A DNA stretch of 64,000 nt from Lepidodermella squamata (GCA_047495785.1 JBLDXI010000042.1:4402001-4466000); one strand, 5' to 3'; positions 41,324-55,103 are shown, counted from the stretch's first letter. Notes: generated from the sequence alone by a model not told the origin. Made by a program: numbers and translations.

Positions 41324-44300
41324 TCGTAGAAGAATCGATCGAAAATATGCCTGAGTGTGATCACAGTTTTTCTCTCTCTCACTCGCTCTACCTTGAATTT
41401 TCTCGCCGCTATCGCCTGATTTTGCGCGAAATATTTTTGCGCAATTTTTACTTAAGTAAAGCAACTAAACTTCCAAAACTGCTGATTGCCTGCTGCGTTC
41501 TATTTTTTTGATTGCAGACTCTCTCCTATCCTCACCCAAAGAAATGTAAGCGGCGTAATTGAGATGCAAGAAATTATTTTTCAGCCGATATAGTAATTGT
41601 TGTTTCAGATGCAAAATAATAAAACGAAGAGACTATTTTTAGACAAATTATTACTGAATGAAAGACAAACGCTATCAAACTTCAGATCAAACTACCTGCT
41701 AAACGTTGCTTGTTATTGATAATTTGAATTATTTCTATACAAACAATTATCAACATCATCATCTGTGTATTTTTTCCACCAGTGCTTATAAATATATATT
41801 AATTATTTTTCTCTCTTCGTTTGTTGAAATTGATGGTCGCAATCTCTTCTTTCTTAAAAATGATGAAACGGAACCTTTGAAATTATCTAAACTTATATTT
41901 TCTTCCTGATATAATATACGAAGCAAATTAATATTATTATTTTTTCGCGGAGATATTTTTCCTTTCTTGCAGGCATAATTAATATCGGGATTATTTTTCA
42001 TGTTATATTTTTTTCTTCGGGAGAACAGAGCAATCATGTCTTGGTTATATATTATTATTACGAAAATTGGAGAAAATTTGCATAATTTTTTTCTGTGTCG
42101 AGGAAATAGCCGCCGCCGCTTCCAAGTTTATTTCGCGTGAGAGCTAAAATATTTTTCACATGACATGTTTTTTGTGTCGCGCGCGCGATCCAGGTGTTGG
42201 ATGGTGTCACCCTGCTATATAAATACATACACATTTATAGGAGCGCATTACTATTAGCTTATTTTCTATGAATGAAATCGTGTCCGGTGTTTGTCATCTT
42301 TGTTTTTTCTTCGCTAACAAGTCAATAATAGCCTTGTTTCATATTTGCCTAGTGTTAAAAGCGGCCCACACCCTGGCGCTATTATTTGAGAGGTAAATCT
42401 TCCGCGCGACTGCCTTTTTTGTTCAATTTTTAGTCCTTTAACTCTTCCGGGCCTTGAAGAAACATTTTGTTGCAGGGTTATTAGTTGTTGCTTTAATTAA
42501 CCTCCACACCATCAATAATTATGATAAAATTAATCACGGAAACAGCTATAATTTACCTATCTATAGATCATTTGTATTGTATTTTTACTTCGGAAGACAC
42601 GAGTGGAATGAATTGAAAAAGTATCTCTTGTATAAAGCTAATAATTAATAGCTAATTAATTGTTTTTTCTCGTCTCGTGTTTTTGTGCCAGTGTGAGATG
42701 ATGAAATACTACAAACGATCGAACATCTTCTTATCATTATTATTTTTTGTTTCTTTTTCTCGCGTGTAGCCGCGTCCTTCTTACATACGTACTACTTGTT
42801 TATCGATTGATTGAAGATTGATTAATGGCGGCGATTTATCTGAATAAATAACAGCCTTTTTGATGGATGAATCGCGCGAGGTTCGAATTATGCATTTATC
42901 GTATGATGCCTATGCTCGTCTTCGTCGTCTTCGGGTTTTTCTATACAAAAATTGTTGATGATGATGATGCGTTGTAATCACGGCGGTGAAAGCTGCGGTC
43001 ATGAGCTGGTGATCGGGGCTGTTCATGGGCCGTTGTTACGATGCGCCTCTTCGTCTCTTCGATGATAATGATGAGCGTGCGAGAAATCTATTAATAACGG
43101 ATGAAATATGGCGTATCAGAGGATGTACACATGATGTAACTATATTTTCGGCAATTTACCAAAATAAAAGCAGTGGAAACCGATAACAATTAGCCGTATT
43201 TTAAAATGGAATCCAACGGAAAAAAAATAATAATCGGCACACAAAATAATAGCCTTCCATTGAAATTCGCTGAAAAACTTTTACTTTGTTACCTTCTCTG
43301 AAACTGACTTTCTCGTGCAGCTAGCAGTCCACAAAATTTGCACCCCGGTATTTGGCACCCTCAACAATCTAGCAATTGACCAATTTTTTTGGGAAAATTG
43401 TAAAAAAATGTCGACGACGCTGTTTCAAAAAAAAACATTTTCAGCGGTTAGGATCTATTGCAGTTTACTTCAATTTCAAGGAACATAACGACAACTTCGC
43501 AGCACGACGCGAAATTTTTGCTCGGCAGAGGTAGGCTGGCCATAGGACTCGTGTGGCATGTAAGTAAGAAGTTTAATCTTCAACGATAATCCCCTACTTT
43601 TCGCAATTAGCGCTATTTGAAGCTTTTAAATTAAACTTGAATTGAACCGCTATTTTTCGAAAATATATTGGGAGAGAAAATTTATTGAAAATTCAGCTAC
43701 AATAAAATTGGCGTTTTCTGATTTTTCAAGTTAGAGGAATTACATAAGGAATTAGTATTGATGAAAATAATATAGGAAGAAACTCCAATGCGACAAAATC
43801 GAGGGTCATCGATGGCTTAAGGCCTAAGTCTCTTCAGTTTCTAAGCCCTTGAACCAGGCTGTGATCCGGTTTTGCGATTCTTTTTATCTTCAAACTGTTT
43901 CGTTTAACCTCAAGCGAGACCGAAGACTCCGGCTGGTGATAGGGACTGTAGGAATACCGGCCCCTATCGGGCTCCACTGCTGAGCGCTCTCAATTATGGG
44001 TTCATTTCAAGAGCTTTGCTTGATAGCTTGGAGGGAATGCTTCAACTATATTACGCACTACTCCAAATTCGTGAGTCGTCTTCTTCAAGTATGCGGGATA
44101 GAATAATACTGAGTGTACTTGATCGGTATTAACGTGACTCCATTCAGGGGCCGGCGTTCGAGGCCCCCTCGGACAACAAGGATTGAATATTTCTCACATG
44201 TGTTGAGAAAGGCATCACACAAATAATTGGGATTTTCAATTCCAATTTTTCAACGTCAATTACAGCAAATCTCCAAGTTACTACCAGCATTTGTTGTCAT

Positions 44301-44401
44301 ATACATGTATTTATTCATTCATTCAACCCACAACGAAGAAACCTGATCATTTTATTTGCTTTTAAAACACTGCTAAAAATGTTGAACACTGTTGCAATAA
44401 C
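41324..44401. other. 3.1-kb intergenic stretch before the histone cluster
   Basis: AT-rich with scattered short open frames that do not resemble proteins. No let-7 seed match (CTACCTC) was noticed in the part next to the LIN-29-like gene. Short GC-rich patches at 43,910-44,000 and 44,150-44,180 have no recognised identity. Confidence 0.35.
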
Positions 44402-44405
44402 TTGT

Positions 44406-44421
44406 GGCCCTGAAAAGGGCC
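44406..44421 (-). terminator. Histone 3' stem-loop of H3
   Basis: On the minus strand GGCCCTTTTCAGGGCC, a six-base stem with a four-base loop as in metazoan replication-dependent histone mRNAs, 36 bases after the H3 stop. It is followed by ACAAGTTATTGCAACAGTG, the shared downstream element. Confidence 0.93.
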
Positions 44422-44456
44422 GGTCGGTGTGATTAGATCTTCAGTTGACTGATCGC

Positions 44457-45453
<997 letters not shown>

Positions 45454-45502
45454 GATCATCATCAATCGACCGCTCTCAACATCAGCGTCTTCAGCCCTAA
45501 CC

Positions 45503-45518
45503 GGCCCTTTTCAGGGCC
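45503..45518 (+). terminator. Histone 3' stem-loop of H4
   Basis: GGCCCTTTTCAGGGCC on the plus strand, then ACAAGTTGTTGGAACAGTG. Confidence 0.95.
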
Positions 45519-46242
45519 ACAAGTTGTTGGAACAGTGTTTATCCTTCAGCTGATTTTAATAAAACAAAGTGTCAAAATAAAATTCATCTTGGCAAAATGA
45601 TCATTGATCGAGGTAATAAAAAAATAAAACAGGAAAAGGCGTGCTGCGTTAATTTGCCAAGAGCCTTCGAGTGCTTATTCCACACACAAAAAATGCGATT
45701 CGGGTGCTCGACTATTTGGTGTAAACCACGGAATTTCTGGTCGGTGAGTTCTTAATGGTGGAAAAGTTAAGAAGAGACGCGGCGGGTAGTATTCAAGAAA
45801 ACAAGTAAACAAAATGAAAAAAAAAAAGAAATTGTACCTTAAATCGCGAAGTCAAAAAGCAATAATTCACCGATTCACCGAAAACACTGACAATCTGCGT
45901 TATTAATTCAACCTTTTTCCGAGGATTTGAAAAATTCCGCAAAATTAACGCAAAATTCTGTTCTGATTCCATCGCATTTCAGCCGCGATTTCGCCATTGA
46001 AATTTAGTTGAATGCAAGACATTTTAACGAATGACCTATTTATGGTTCTCTCACAGAAGATTCACGTCGACCGTGAACCTCAGCTTTACACCGCAACTTT
46101 ATCGAAATAAAAACCAGACTAAATATGATGTCAACGTTAAGCTCTTTCTCACTACTATGCGTCAACCCGGTTCGTTTGATAATTTTTATTTGCTGTTAAA
46201 TCTTCAATAAGAATAATGATTAACACTGTTGCAACAACTTGT

Positions 46243-46258
46243 GGCCCTGAAAAGGGCC
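46243..46258 (-). terminator. Orphan H2A-type histone stem-loop (duplicated copy)
   Basis: Same 16-base stem-loop as at 47,220-47,235, in the left unit of the tandem duplication, behind a truncated H2A. Confidence 0.85.
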
Positions 46259-46300
46259 GGTTCATGCTTATTGAAAAGCTGCGGTTGATGACGAAGTCGC

Positions 46301-46430
<130 letters not shown>

Positions 46431-46479
46431 GATCATCATCAATCGACCGCTCTCAACATCAGCGTCTTCAGCCCTAACC

Positions 46480-46495
46480 GGCCCTTTTCAGGGCC
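46480..46495 (+). terminator. Orphan H4-type histone stem-loop (duplicated copy)
   Basis: Same 16-base stem-loop as at 45,503-45,518, in the right unit of the tandem duplication, behind a truncated H4. Confidence 0.85.
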
Positions 46496-47219
46496 ACAAG
46501 TTGTTGGAACAGTGTTTATCCTTCAGCTGATTTTAATAAAACAAAGTGTCAAAATAAAATTCATCTTGGCAAAATGATCATTGATCGAGGTAATAAAAAA
46601 ATAAAACAGGAAAAGGCGTGCTGCGTTAATTTGCCAAGAGCCTTCGAGTGCTTATTCCACACACAAAAAATGCGATTCGGGTGCTCGACTATTTGGTGTA
46701 AACCACGGAATTTCTGGTCGGTGAGTTCTTAATGGTGGAAAAGTTAAGAAGAGACGCGGCGGGTAGTATTCAAGAAAACAAGTAAACAAAATGAAAAAAA
46801 AAAAGAAATTGTACCTTAAATCGCGAAGTCAAAAAGCAATAATTCACCGATTCACCGAAAACACTGACAATCTGCGTTATTAATTCAACCTTTTTCCGAG
46901 GATTTGAAAAATTCCGCAAAATTAACGCAAAATTCTGTTCTGATTCCATCGCATTTCAGCCGCGATTTCGCCATTGAAATTTAGTTGAATGCAAGACATT
47001 TTAACGAATGACCTATTTATGGTTCTCTCACAGAAGATTCACGTCGACCGTGAACCTCAGCTTTACACCGCAACTTTATCGAAATAAAAACCAGACTAAA
47101 TATGATGTCAACGTTAAGCTCTTTCTCACTACTATGCGTCAACCCGGTTCGTTTGATAATTTTTATTTGCTGTTAAATCTTCAATAAGAATAATGATTAA
47201 CACTGTTGCAACAACTTGT

Positions 47220-47235
47220 GGCCCTGAAAAGGGCC
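47220..47235 (-). terminator. Histone 3' stem-loop of H2A
   Basis: GGCCCTTTTCAGGGCC on the minus strand, 43 bases after the H2A stop, followed by ACAAGTTGTTGCAACAGTG. Confidence 0.95.
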
Positions 47236-47277
47236 GGTTCATGCTTATTGAAAAGCTGCGGTTGATGACGAAGTCGC

Positions 47278-47721
47278 TTATTGAGATTGGCTAGCGGCGG
47301 CCTTCTTCTTGCCACCGGTCGCCGGCTTGGCAGCGGGTGCCTCGGCCGACTTCTTCGGCAGCAAGACGGTCTGGATGTTGGGCAGAACACCGCCTTGAGC
47401 AATCGTAACGTGCGACAGCAGCTTGTTCAACTCCTCGTCGTTGCGGATCGCCAGTTGGATATGGCGGGGAACGATGCGGGTCTTCTTGTTATCACGAGCG
47501 GCGTTACCGGCCAACTCGAGGACTTCAGCGGCCAGGTACTCCATGACGGCGGCGAGATACACGGGCGCACCTGCACCGACACGCTCAGCGTAGTTACCGC
47601 GCTTCAACAGACGCGTAATACGACCGACCGGAAATTGGAGACCGGCACGCGATGACTTCGTCTTGGCCTTCTGGCGGTTAGCCTTGCCTCCCTTACCACG
47701 ACCAGCAGCTGGAGCGGACAT
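47278..47721 (-). CDS. Histone H2A
   Basis: 147 codons, intronless. The core is standard ([21 protein letters not shown], acidic patch residues in [18 protein letters not shown] and NDEELNKLL). The N-terminus [20 protein letters not shown] is longer than in vertebrate H2A, and the C-terminal tail is extended ([18 protein letters not shown]), about 18 residues beyond the usual end. It ends in two SQ dipeptides but lacks the acidic-hydrophobic end of the H2A.X motif. Divergent from H2B. Confidence 0.97.
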   Translation of the reverse strand: MSAPAAGRGKGGKANRQKAKTKSSRAGLQFPVGRITRLLKRGNYAERVGAGAPVYLAAVMEYLAAEVLELAGNAARDNKKTRIVPRHIQLAIRNDEELNKLLSHVTIAQGGVLPNIQTVLLPKKSAEAPAAKPATGGKKKAAASQSQ

Positions 47722-48105
47722 TGTTGATGATGTTGATAAGCTTTAAACTGCGAAAATTACAGAATGAGCACGAACAAAATGACTGAACACCTGATTTTTC
47801 TTTAAATACCCCGCGCTGGCATTTATTTTCAGTTTCTAAGCGATTCAAATTTTCGAAACACTGTTTATTGCTTTATTAGCCAATCAGATTGCGTGTTTTT
47901 ACCGCGCGCGCGTCTTTACAATTATTGCGCACATTTTATTGGCTGCGAGGCACGTGTCGTTAATTTGAACCGGCACACTCGTTAGCGCGTCCGGCGCACT
48001 AATGCCGACCGGATGTTATAATGAAAGCGAAATTGCGCGCAAAGGTTGTTCGGAAGTTGTATTAGATTTTCGCTTTATCACTTGATATCTCGATCACTCA
48101 TCATC
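47722..48105. promoter_or_regulatory. Shared divergent promoter of H2A and H2B
   Basis: Holds an inverted-orientation TATTTAAAG for H2A (about 47,799-47,807), CCAAT motifs at 47,880 (AGCCAATCAG) and, on the other strand, at 47,938 (ATTGGCT), and a TATAATG-like element at 48,017 for H2B. Confidence 0.65.
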
Positions 48106-48480
48106 ATGTCGCCCAAGGTTACTGGTAAAGTCGCTTCGAAGGGTTCGAAGAAGGCCGCGAAGCCGAAGACCGCTGGCGAGAAGAAGAAGCGCCATCGCCG
48201 CCGCGAGTCGTACAACATCTACATCTACAAGGTGTTGAAACAGGTCCACCCGGACACTGGCATCTCCGGCAAGGCTATGGCCATCATGAACTCGTTCGTC
48301 AACGACATCTTCGAGCGCATCGCCCTCGAGTCGTCACGCCTGGCCCACTACAACAAGAAGGCCACCATAAGCAGTCGAGAGGTGCAAACGGCTGTTCGTC
48401 TTCTCCTGCCTGGTGAGCTCGCTAAGCACGCCGTCTCTGAAGGCACCAAGGCCGTCACCAAGTACACCAGCTCGAAATAA
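48106..48480 (+). CDS. Histone H2B
   Basis: 124 codons, intronless. Core residues KESY-like [33 protein letters not shown] and the C-terminal [16 protein letters not shown] are conserved; the basic N-terminus [20 protein letters not shown] is lineage-specific. An in-frame ATG lies 20 codons upstream but the start is placed at MSPKVTGK, where family members begin. A stem-loop follows 38 bases after the stop. Confidence 0.97.
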   Translation: MSPKVTGKVASKGSKKAAKPKTAGEKKKRHRRRESYNIYIYKVLKQVHPDTGISGKAMAIMNSFVNDIFERIALESSRLAHYNKKATISSREVQTAVRLLLPGELAKHAVSEGTKAVTKYTSSK

Positions 48481-48518
48481 GCCACGAAGACCTCAACATC
48501 GTCTTCTGACTCCGAACC

Positions 48519-48534
48519 GGCCCTTTTCAGGGCC
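48519..48534 (+). terminator. Histone 3' stem-loop of H2B
   Basis: GGCCCTTTTCAGGGCC, then ACAAGTTGTTGCAACAGTG, the element shared by all four histone genes here. Confidence 0.95.
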
Positions 48535-50005
48535 ACAAGTTGTTGCAACAGTGTTCAAACTTATTTAGGGATTTAGTTCAAACTAATTCAAATTTCGAAA
48601 TAAAATTGAATTTACAATTTTCGATGACCAGGCTTGAATGCTTGCTATTTTCGAGCAATTCGCGGAAGCAGTGATTCCAGTCATTAACACATGCAATAAC
48701 CATAGATTTTAATTGGAAGAGAATTGGATAAAAACCATGGAAAATTTAATAAAAATGAATTAATCTACCTCTGCCAGTGGACACCGAAAATATATGAGAG
48801 TGAAGTCGAAAATTCGCAACACTCATCGAGGCCAATTGTTTTCTACGGGTTATCGAAGAAATCCTAAGCCAAGACCCGACCTTGACGGACCTTGAAACAA
48901 TAGCGTTATTGCAAGTGGATCATCCCGGCCAAGTTGTCCCAGTCCTTTTAACCTTGATCGAATGAATTTATTTCATTGGTTTCCGACCAAGGTTCCACCT
49001 GTCAATGGATGGGCTTTTTGTAATAAAATTCCTCTTATAAAAGCACCGGCTAGCCTCAAAAACATTATGGTCAAATTACCACGGTGAAATTTCTGTAATC
49101 AAGCTGCAACAATTTATATTATAAAACTGAAATAATACCAGGTACCAATAATTTTGACCAAGGTACCAATAATTCCCAACCATTCAAAACGGGCTATTTA
49201 ACGCGACAATTTCTGTGAGCGAACGGGCTATTTTTTAATTTACTAAACAGGGAAGGCTCCGACATGCCCTGAACCGAGCGATCGAATTGCTGATTCGTCG
49301 AATAATTTCGTGACTAATGCATTTCTATTTCAAAAGTTCAACACACGACTCGCGGGTCCGCCTTTTACCTGATCCAAATATGCTGTAGCGGAATCAAATT
49401 TAGGAATTTTCTAGAGGCCTGAAATCAATTTTCGGACATTTCTTGGGTATCAAGATTGACCACAATGATTCTAAACAAATAACCATTAAATTCTGCGTGA
49501 CATTCTCTATAAGACAGTGTTCATTTCAGAACTCGGGCTTCGCCTTGAATTCGTAAAATTATTCAAAAATGACTCTTGGCATATTTCGACTTTAGTTCCG
49601 CTACGGCAAATTTGGTTCCGCTACAAGATATTCTGTTCGATTACCGCTTACCCTTGAACCCCAAATCGAAATAAAGAGAATCATGACAAAAATGTAATCA
49701 ACTTTATTTTGCATCAAATGTTTGAAACGAACGGAAATAAGTTGCCGAGTTACAAAAAGAGCACAAGTATGGCGAGAAAAATGTTGTCACTGGAAGACTG
49801 TACTTCAATCTATAGATCACCCGACGCACAATTCACTAGCAAAGCCACGAATTAAACATCATCAAAATTTGAATTTTTATTCTCAAAAATTAGCAATGAA
49901 AAAAGCGAGAAATAAATGGAAGCGCAAGATCAGACTACCAAAATTAAACCGGCCGTCATATGATACATGGAACAAAGTTTGACACGGGAGATTTAGTCAC
50001 GAGAT
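48535..50005. other. Intergenic between H2B and LEM2
   Basis: No gene seen. Contains a small direct repeat GGTACCAATAATT (49,141-49,153 and 49,162-49,174) and the second family B foldback element. AATAAA on the minus strand at 49,876-49,881 is a possible poly(A) signal for LEM2. Confidence 0.4.
49383..49626. repeat. Foldback (MITE-like) element, family B, copy 2
   Basis: Left end TGTAGCGGAATCAAATTTAG, right end reversed CTTGTAGCGGAACCAAATTT with a second unit GTAGCGGAACT. Inner sequence (CCATTAAATTCTGCGTGACA, AAATTATTCAAAAA) matches the copy in the LIN-29-like intron. Both copies are followed by GATATTCTGTT. Confidence 0.68.
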
Positions 50006-52821
50006 TCATCGCGAAAATTGCTGATTGAACTTGTCAACGTTCAGATAGTGAACCGTAACTCGGGGGTACAGCTGGCGAAGCGAGGCCGTCAGCCGACCCG
50101 ACGCCACCTCATCCGAGCAGCGAACATAGATGGCCAGGGTGCCATCCTGCAGCGCCTTGACATGCGTCTCAAACACATTTCTAGCCCCGCACGAGCCAAG
50201 CGCCACTGCAGCTTCTCTAATCCGATTTCTAGCCTCGTCCAACGTCCTCGGGTTGTTAATGTCCTGGTTTTGCAGGATCCCACGGATTTTGAGACACGGG
50301 GTCAACCCGGCCGGGGAGCCGCCCGGCGGGCGCCGCCCAGCCGAGGGTGACCGATCAGGCCGGGCCGCGCTGTTTTGCTGTTGCGGTTGAAACGCAACCC
50401 TAGCCTTTCGACTGGGCGATGGAGTTCTGGAGTTATTAACCGGCGATTTTACCGACCCGTTGTTGTTCCTAGTCAGCGGTGATGCAACGGATGGGCTGGG
50501 CAGTTGTTGCCCGGCCGTCCACACCCAGACTTTGTCGTGCTCGCCGCCGTGGGTGCGCACGTCGGTGCGGATGCGCGGTTCGTTGGTTCGGATGTACTCG
50601 ACGGCGGCTTTCCACGCCGGCGCCCAGTCGTCGCGCTTCTCCAGCGGGATCAACTGCGCCGCGAGGTGGCTGATGACGACGTAGTCCTGCACGCCGCGGT
50701 TCGACGTCAAATGCGCCGGCGGCGTGTGTTGCGCCGTTGCGATTTGCGACATGTGCACTTCGTGCTGCCGTTTTACCATTTCAACAATTTGAGTTACGAA
50801 TCTGTAAAAAAATAATGGTAAAACTCATTAGAGAACTGATCAAAAAAGAAACAAACGTATTAAAAAAATGTGTAATACCTTCAATTTTCAAATCCCCATT
50901 TTTTCAATTTCTGTTACGGACAATAAATTGAAAAACGAAAATTTTCCATTTTCCTTACATTTAAAGACGGAAATTTTCAATTTTTTGAGAAACGGCGATC
51001 AAAAGGATGTTCAGATATGAAATCTTACACTACATGAACGGAAAAACCTTGAAAGGCAGATTTTTAATAGACTCGTGAAGTAATAGTCGCGAAATGTTTG
51101 CCAATTCAGACGATTTCGAATTTTCAACTTTCTTCTGTGTAATTTAGATTAAATAATTCTATAATCTGATGTAAATGTTACTAAAATGGAAAATTAGAAC
51201 CATCCGATTTCTTCCTATTTTCCTCAAAAAATTTGAAGATATTCAGGGTGTTCCTCAAGTTAATAAGCCAAAGGAAGGTAATTGAAAGCAATTAGACTTG
51301 ACATTAGGAATAAAATTAGGCGAAACCCGGTAAATTTCATATTTCTATGGCAGTTGATGAATCAAAAATATCCTACGCAGGCTGATTTTTGGGAAAAATA
51401 ATACATTTTCTGAAACATCCCAAAAACTTTCCGATTAATGTAAGGGACATTCGCTCAGAATTTCTGGCAAATTTTAGGTTGCTGAGCAGTATTTTAACAA
51501 CAAATTTTGGAAATTTTCAAATTACATCGATCCCAAATTAGAATCCAAAATCAGCAAAATATGTATGGATTACTCACTCGTGAACTTGAGCTTTGAACCA
51601 TTTGCGGTACTCCAGTTTGGCTTTCACCGTCCAAACAACAGCCAATCCAATCGCGGCAACAATCACGATAGCGCAAATCGCAATGACTAGCTTCATCGCG
51701 AAATAGCCGATAGTAACAAAAAACAGCTTTATCGAACAACTCCACGCAACTTTCGGCGGCTTTTTCGTACGAATCGTCACGGCATCGGCCACATTTTGCG
51801 CCAACTCCCCGCTGGAGTCCAACAACTGAATTCGCCAGTGAGGATTGGCTAATATCAAATTCAACAACGCATTTCGATCGAAATCTACCGAAGATTTCGC
51901 CGCTGTTTTCGCCAAATTTATCGCGTCTGAAATCGGCAGGCCGTTGAACGCGTTATCCTCCAAAAATTGCCCGCTGCAATAGCCTTTGAAATACTCGGCG
52001 TCTAAAACCGATCGAATAGGCGGCAAAAGCGGCAAACAATCTCGAACAACCGACTCGGGAAAACATGGCTTTTCAACTTTTTTCGAATTACAAATCAACA
52101 GACGATCTTCCGCATTTGCTGTCTCGATTTGTTGGTTACTCAACTGACGCTGAGGGCCGATTTTTTGAGCCGGAGGACGGGTGAACGAGTTAAAAAGAAG
52201 CACGGAAATGACTACAATTGCAAAAGCTGCCCCGTAATTACTCCATTTCTCGTTAAATTTCCCCGCAGTTTCGCTGAAACGCTGCACCATCGACTTTTCC
52301 AACGGCATCGGAGGACTTCTGGGCGAAAAATTGTTGTAAATTCTCGACGAATTCGCGTTGAAATTTCGGTTCGAATCCGGCGTACCAAAATCATGGTTAG
52401 ACAAAGGGGTCAAAGCCACCTCGGGTGAATAACGAGGCGGTGGTAGGTAGTTGATCTGGCTCGATGGCGGCGATTGCCGTTTTATCGAACTCGGCATTTT
52501 GTTGACAAATGAATTCGAAATAACCGGTTCTTGCTGCGGCAGGAGTCGAGTACTTTCAAAAACGTCTTCATTTCGAGGCGCCAGACTACCGCGTGATCGA
52601 GTTGAGCGAGGTTCGAATGACGGAACTGAGCTTGAACTCGACGCTTCTTGGTTAAATTTCGGCGCATTTTTCTTCGGCGACGGTGGTTTTGATCGGGCTA
52701 TCGCGTGGTTCAACTGTTTTATCAGGATATCCCGTTTTTTCGCGAAAGTTTTCGCCTCAAACGCAATTCCATGTTCGTTCAACTGCCGGATCAATTCTTC
52801 ATTAGAAATATTTTGATCCAT
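50006..52821 (-). CDS. lem-2: LEM2/MAN1-type inner nuclear membrane protein, two exons, 679 residues
   Basis: Exons 52821-51578 and 50801-50006 join in frame (CACGA/GTGAGT to TTACAG/ATTCGT). A LEM motif lies at about 7-40 (NEELIRQLNEHGIAF), followed by a disordered Ser/Pro stretch, transmembrane helix 1 (about 196-213), a luminal domain with cysteines, helix 2 (about 376-399) and the nucleoplasmic MSC winged-helix domain, recognised by RIRTDVRTHGGEHDKVWVW and LTPCLKIRGI. A C-terminal RRM-like piece (AIYVRCSDEVASGRLTASL to VTVHYLNVDKF) corresponds to the MAN1 UHM-like end. The LEM motif binds BAF and tethers chromatin to the envelope; MSC of LEM2 also recruits CHMP7. The insert of about 90 residues inside the C-terminal part is Ser/Pro/Gln-rich. 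LEM2 and MAN1 are hard to separate here. Confidence 0.88.
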
Positions 52822-53268
52822 TATTTTTCAAAAAACCCTATCAGCAAGTCGGAAACATTCGTCAGTAATTTATTCACAAAAAATGTTTTGGTCTTCTTCC
52901 TGAAACACAACACAATAAGCTGTGAAGGATTGATTTTACTCGGTGTTATTGCCCCTTTCGTGCGCTTAATACACATTTCATATAATTAAATTACACGCGA
53001 CCCAGACGCCGTTAATATTCGAAGTTGAGCAATAGTAAAAAATAAAATTAGTCAGGTGTTTGTTTTCAAATAAGAAAGTTATGCCTTAGAATAGAAAGAA
53101 CAACCTTCTTAATAATAAATCGCTGTTTGTTTGTTTGCTTCGCTTCACGAGGGGCAAGACACAAATTATACAACATCAAAAACTTGGTGGTTTCCGCGTC
53201 TTTACAATATACAGCACAAGTGATGAGAAAAAATAATCTACTTGAACTAATTTTCTAAATATAAGCTA
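52822..53268. other. Intergenic between ARL5-like and LEM2 genes
   Basis: 447 bases between two minus-strand genes; 3' UTR of the ARL5-like gene and promoter of LEM2. Nothing else seen. Confidence 0.4.
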
Positions 53269-53983
53269 CTAGGTGCCATTTGGCACTGAAGAATTAACGG
53301 CGTCGGATGTTAGCGAGGGTGAAGAAGTAGATGAAGAGGAATTTGAGCGGCGAAGTTGCTGAGAAAGCCAGTCGAAGCCTTCTCGTAAACCGGCACCAGT
53401 TAATGCACAACAAGATTGGACCCGCCAGCCGGCCGGGCGCAGAGAGGATAAATCGAGAAAACGACTAAGCTCGGCAGCCGTTGCGGCGCCTCTGACGTCC
53501 TGTTTATTCGCCAACACTAGAAGAGCAGTGTTGCCGCTATGAGGGCTGCTTTTCGTAGGAGACTCGCCGGCTAGAGGAGCGTCGACTGCGTTCAGCAAGT
53601 TTCGAAGCTCGGCTCTGCTCAAATCGAACCGAGCGCGGTCTGAGGAGTCTATCACATAGACTATAGCAGAAGAACCCGTTACATATGCCGATCTGGAGGT
53701 TACAAATAATCTTAAGCAATGACATTTCAATCAAATTGATGACTCACGTCCAAGCGGGTCTTAATGATTCTTGCCCGCCGACATCCCATATAAGCAGCCG
53801 TAGGCCGCCCCAGCGAACTTCTTCGACATTGGAGCCGAGGGTTGGACTTGTTTCAACAGTTTCGTGTAACATCAGCTGGTAGAGAATTGTAGTCTTTCCC
53901 GCGTTGTCCAGGCCAACTAGTAGAATTTTGTATTCCGTGCTGCCAAAGAAAACTCTCCATAATTTGCTCATGAAAAACCCCAT
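53269..53983 (-). CDS. arl-5: ARL5-like small GTPase, two exons, 219 residues
   Basis: Exons 53983-53748 and 53692-53269 join in frame across a 55-base intron. MGFF at the N-terminus offers Gly2 for myristoylation. G1 is GLDNAGKT, switch II WDVGGQES, G4 NKQD, and G5-like CCALTGAGLREGFDWL. SPTLGSNVEEV and LRPAW closely match ARL5 (SPTIGSNVEEI, LRSSW), which acts at the trans-Golgi. It differs in a 20-residue insert (ESPTKSSPHSGN) before G4 and in a Ser-rich tail of about 25 residues after the usual ARL end. ARL5 recruits tethers for endosome-to-Golgi traffic, the pathway of the GCC2 golgin coded 3 kb away on the other strand. Confidence 0.87.
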
Positions 53984-55103
53984 TTTGAAAAGAAATACGG
54001 ATAAAACCTATAACAGAAAGTTTTACGGTGAGATAACATGAGTGATACTAGGACTGCAGATTGCATTCCTCTCGAAAGAGCAGAGTTCCAGGCCATAATA
54101 GTAACTGAAAAAATATACGGGTTCCAGAAGTAGAAGAAGTAAGAAGTAGTTATCTAGAAGTAGTAGAAGAATTAGTGATTCAAGAACAATGACCTATGAC
54201 CAGCAGAAGGTCATAGTCGTGTTGACTAAAATAGATGAGAAACCACAGACATGACAATCGAACGTTCGTCTGTTGACCATTTGAGGATTGCTTTCACTTC
54301 AGAGCAGACAACCGGTAACTTGCCAGTTGGGGCCATGGGCCATAACGCTGCCTCGAGGGCAAAACCTTCGAAAAACATCCGAATTGTGGGCGTTTTGGTT
54401 GGCGTTTTTGAGCGCGGATTTGTTTGGAAGAATTCAGCGTGAAGGTGATATTTAGCTTGAATTTTCCGAATCTTATCCTTATTACACATATTTTTGTGCA
54501 AATTTTGCCCAATAATCCATACATTTATTGGAAGAGGAAATCTTTGCCAAAATCTCGACCTTGAACGAAAAGTTGCGCTAAAACAAAAAGCAGTCCGAAA
54601 GCTACGTCACGCAACCCGCGCGCGGCGGACTATCACACCTTCATCAACGTCCAGCTGAGCTTCGACGCATGACCTCGAGATCTTGATTATTTTAACTGCG
54701 ACAAGTGTGCTGTGTTTGTTAGCATAAATTGCACTCCTTTAACTGTCTGATGCTCGTTATGATAAGGTAACAGGTAAACAGGTAATAAGGAATCGTGAAT
54801 CGTGGTTTTAATTGTGATATTAAGTGAATGTCAATTTTGATATGCCGGTCTTGAATATTTGGTGACGAAACATGAATAATAATGATAGTTTCTTGGAGTC
54901 GTGCTGATAGGCATATTCACAGTGATTCAATGCTGCGTATGCTGATTATTTTCTGTGTTCTTGATTAGATTCCTTGATTAGAACTGATCTGCATTGCAGA
55001 TTCCATTAGAAAGAAGGCTTCATCATAATTCATCTAAATATTTGTAGAGATTTCTAACATTTTTATTTTGCTCAAGTTTCTCCATTAACGATACCTCATT
55101 CCT
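53984..55103. other. Divergent intergenic region between ARL5-like gene and NUFIP1 cluster
   Basis: 1.1 kb with no convincing exon, presumably promoters for both sides. A GC-rich patch at 54,600-54,640 is isolated. Confidence 0.4.

Noticed and set aside
50018-50815. Plus-strand open frames over the LEM2 C-terminal exon
   Set aside because: Shadows of the minus-strand MSC domain coding sequence.
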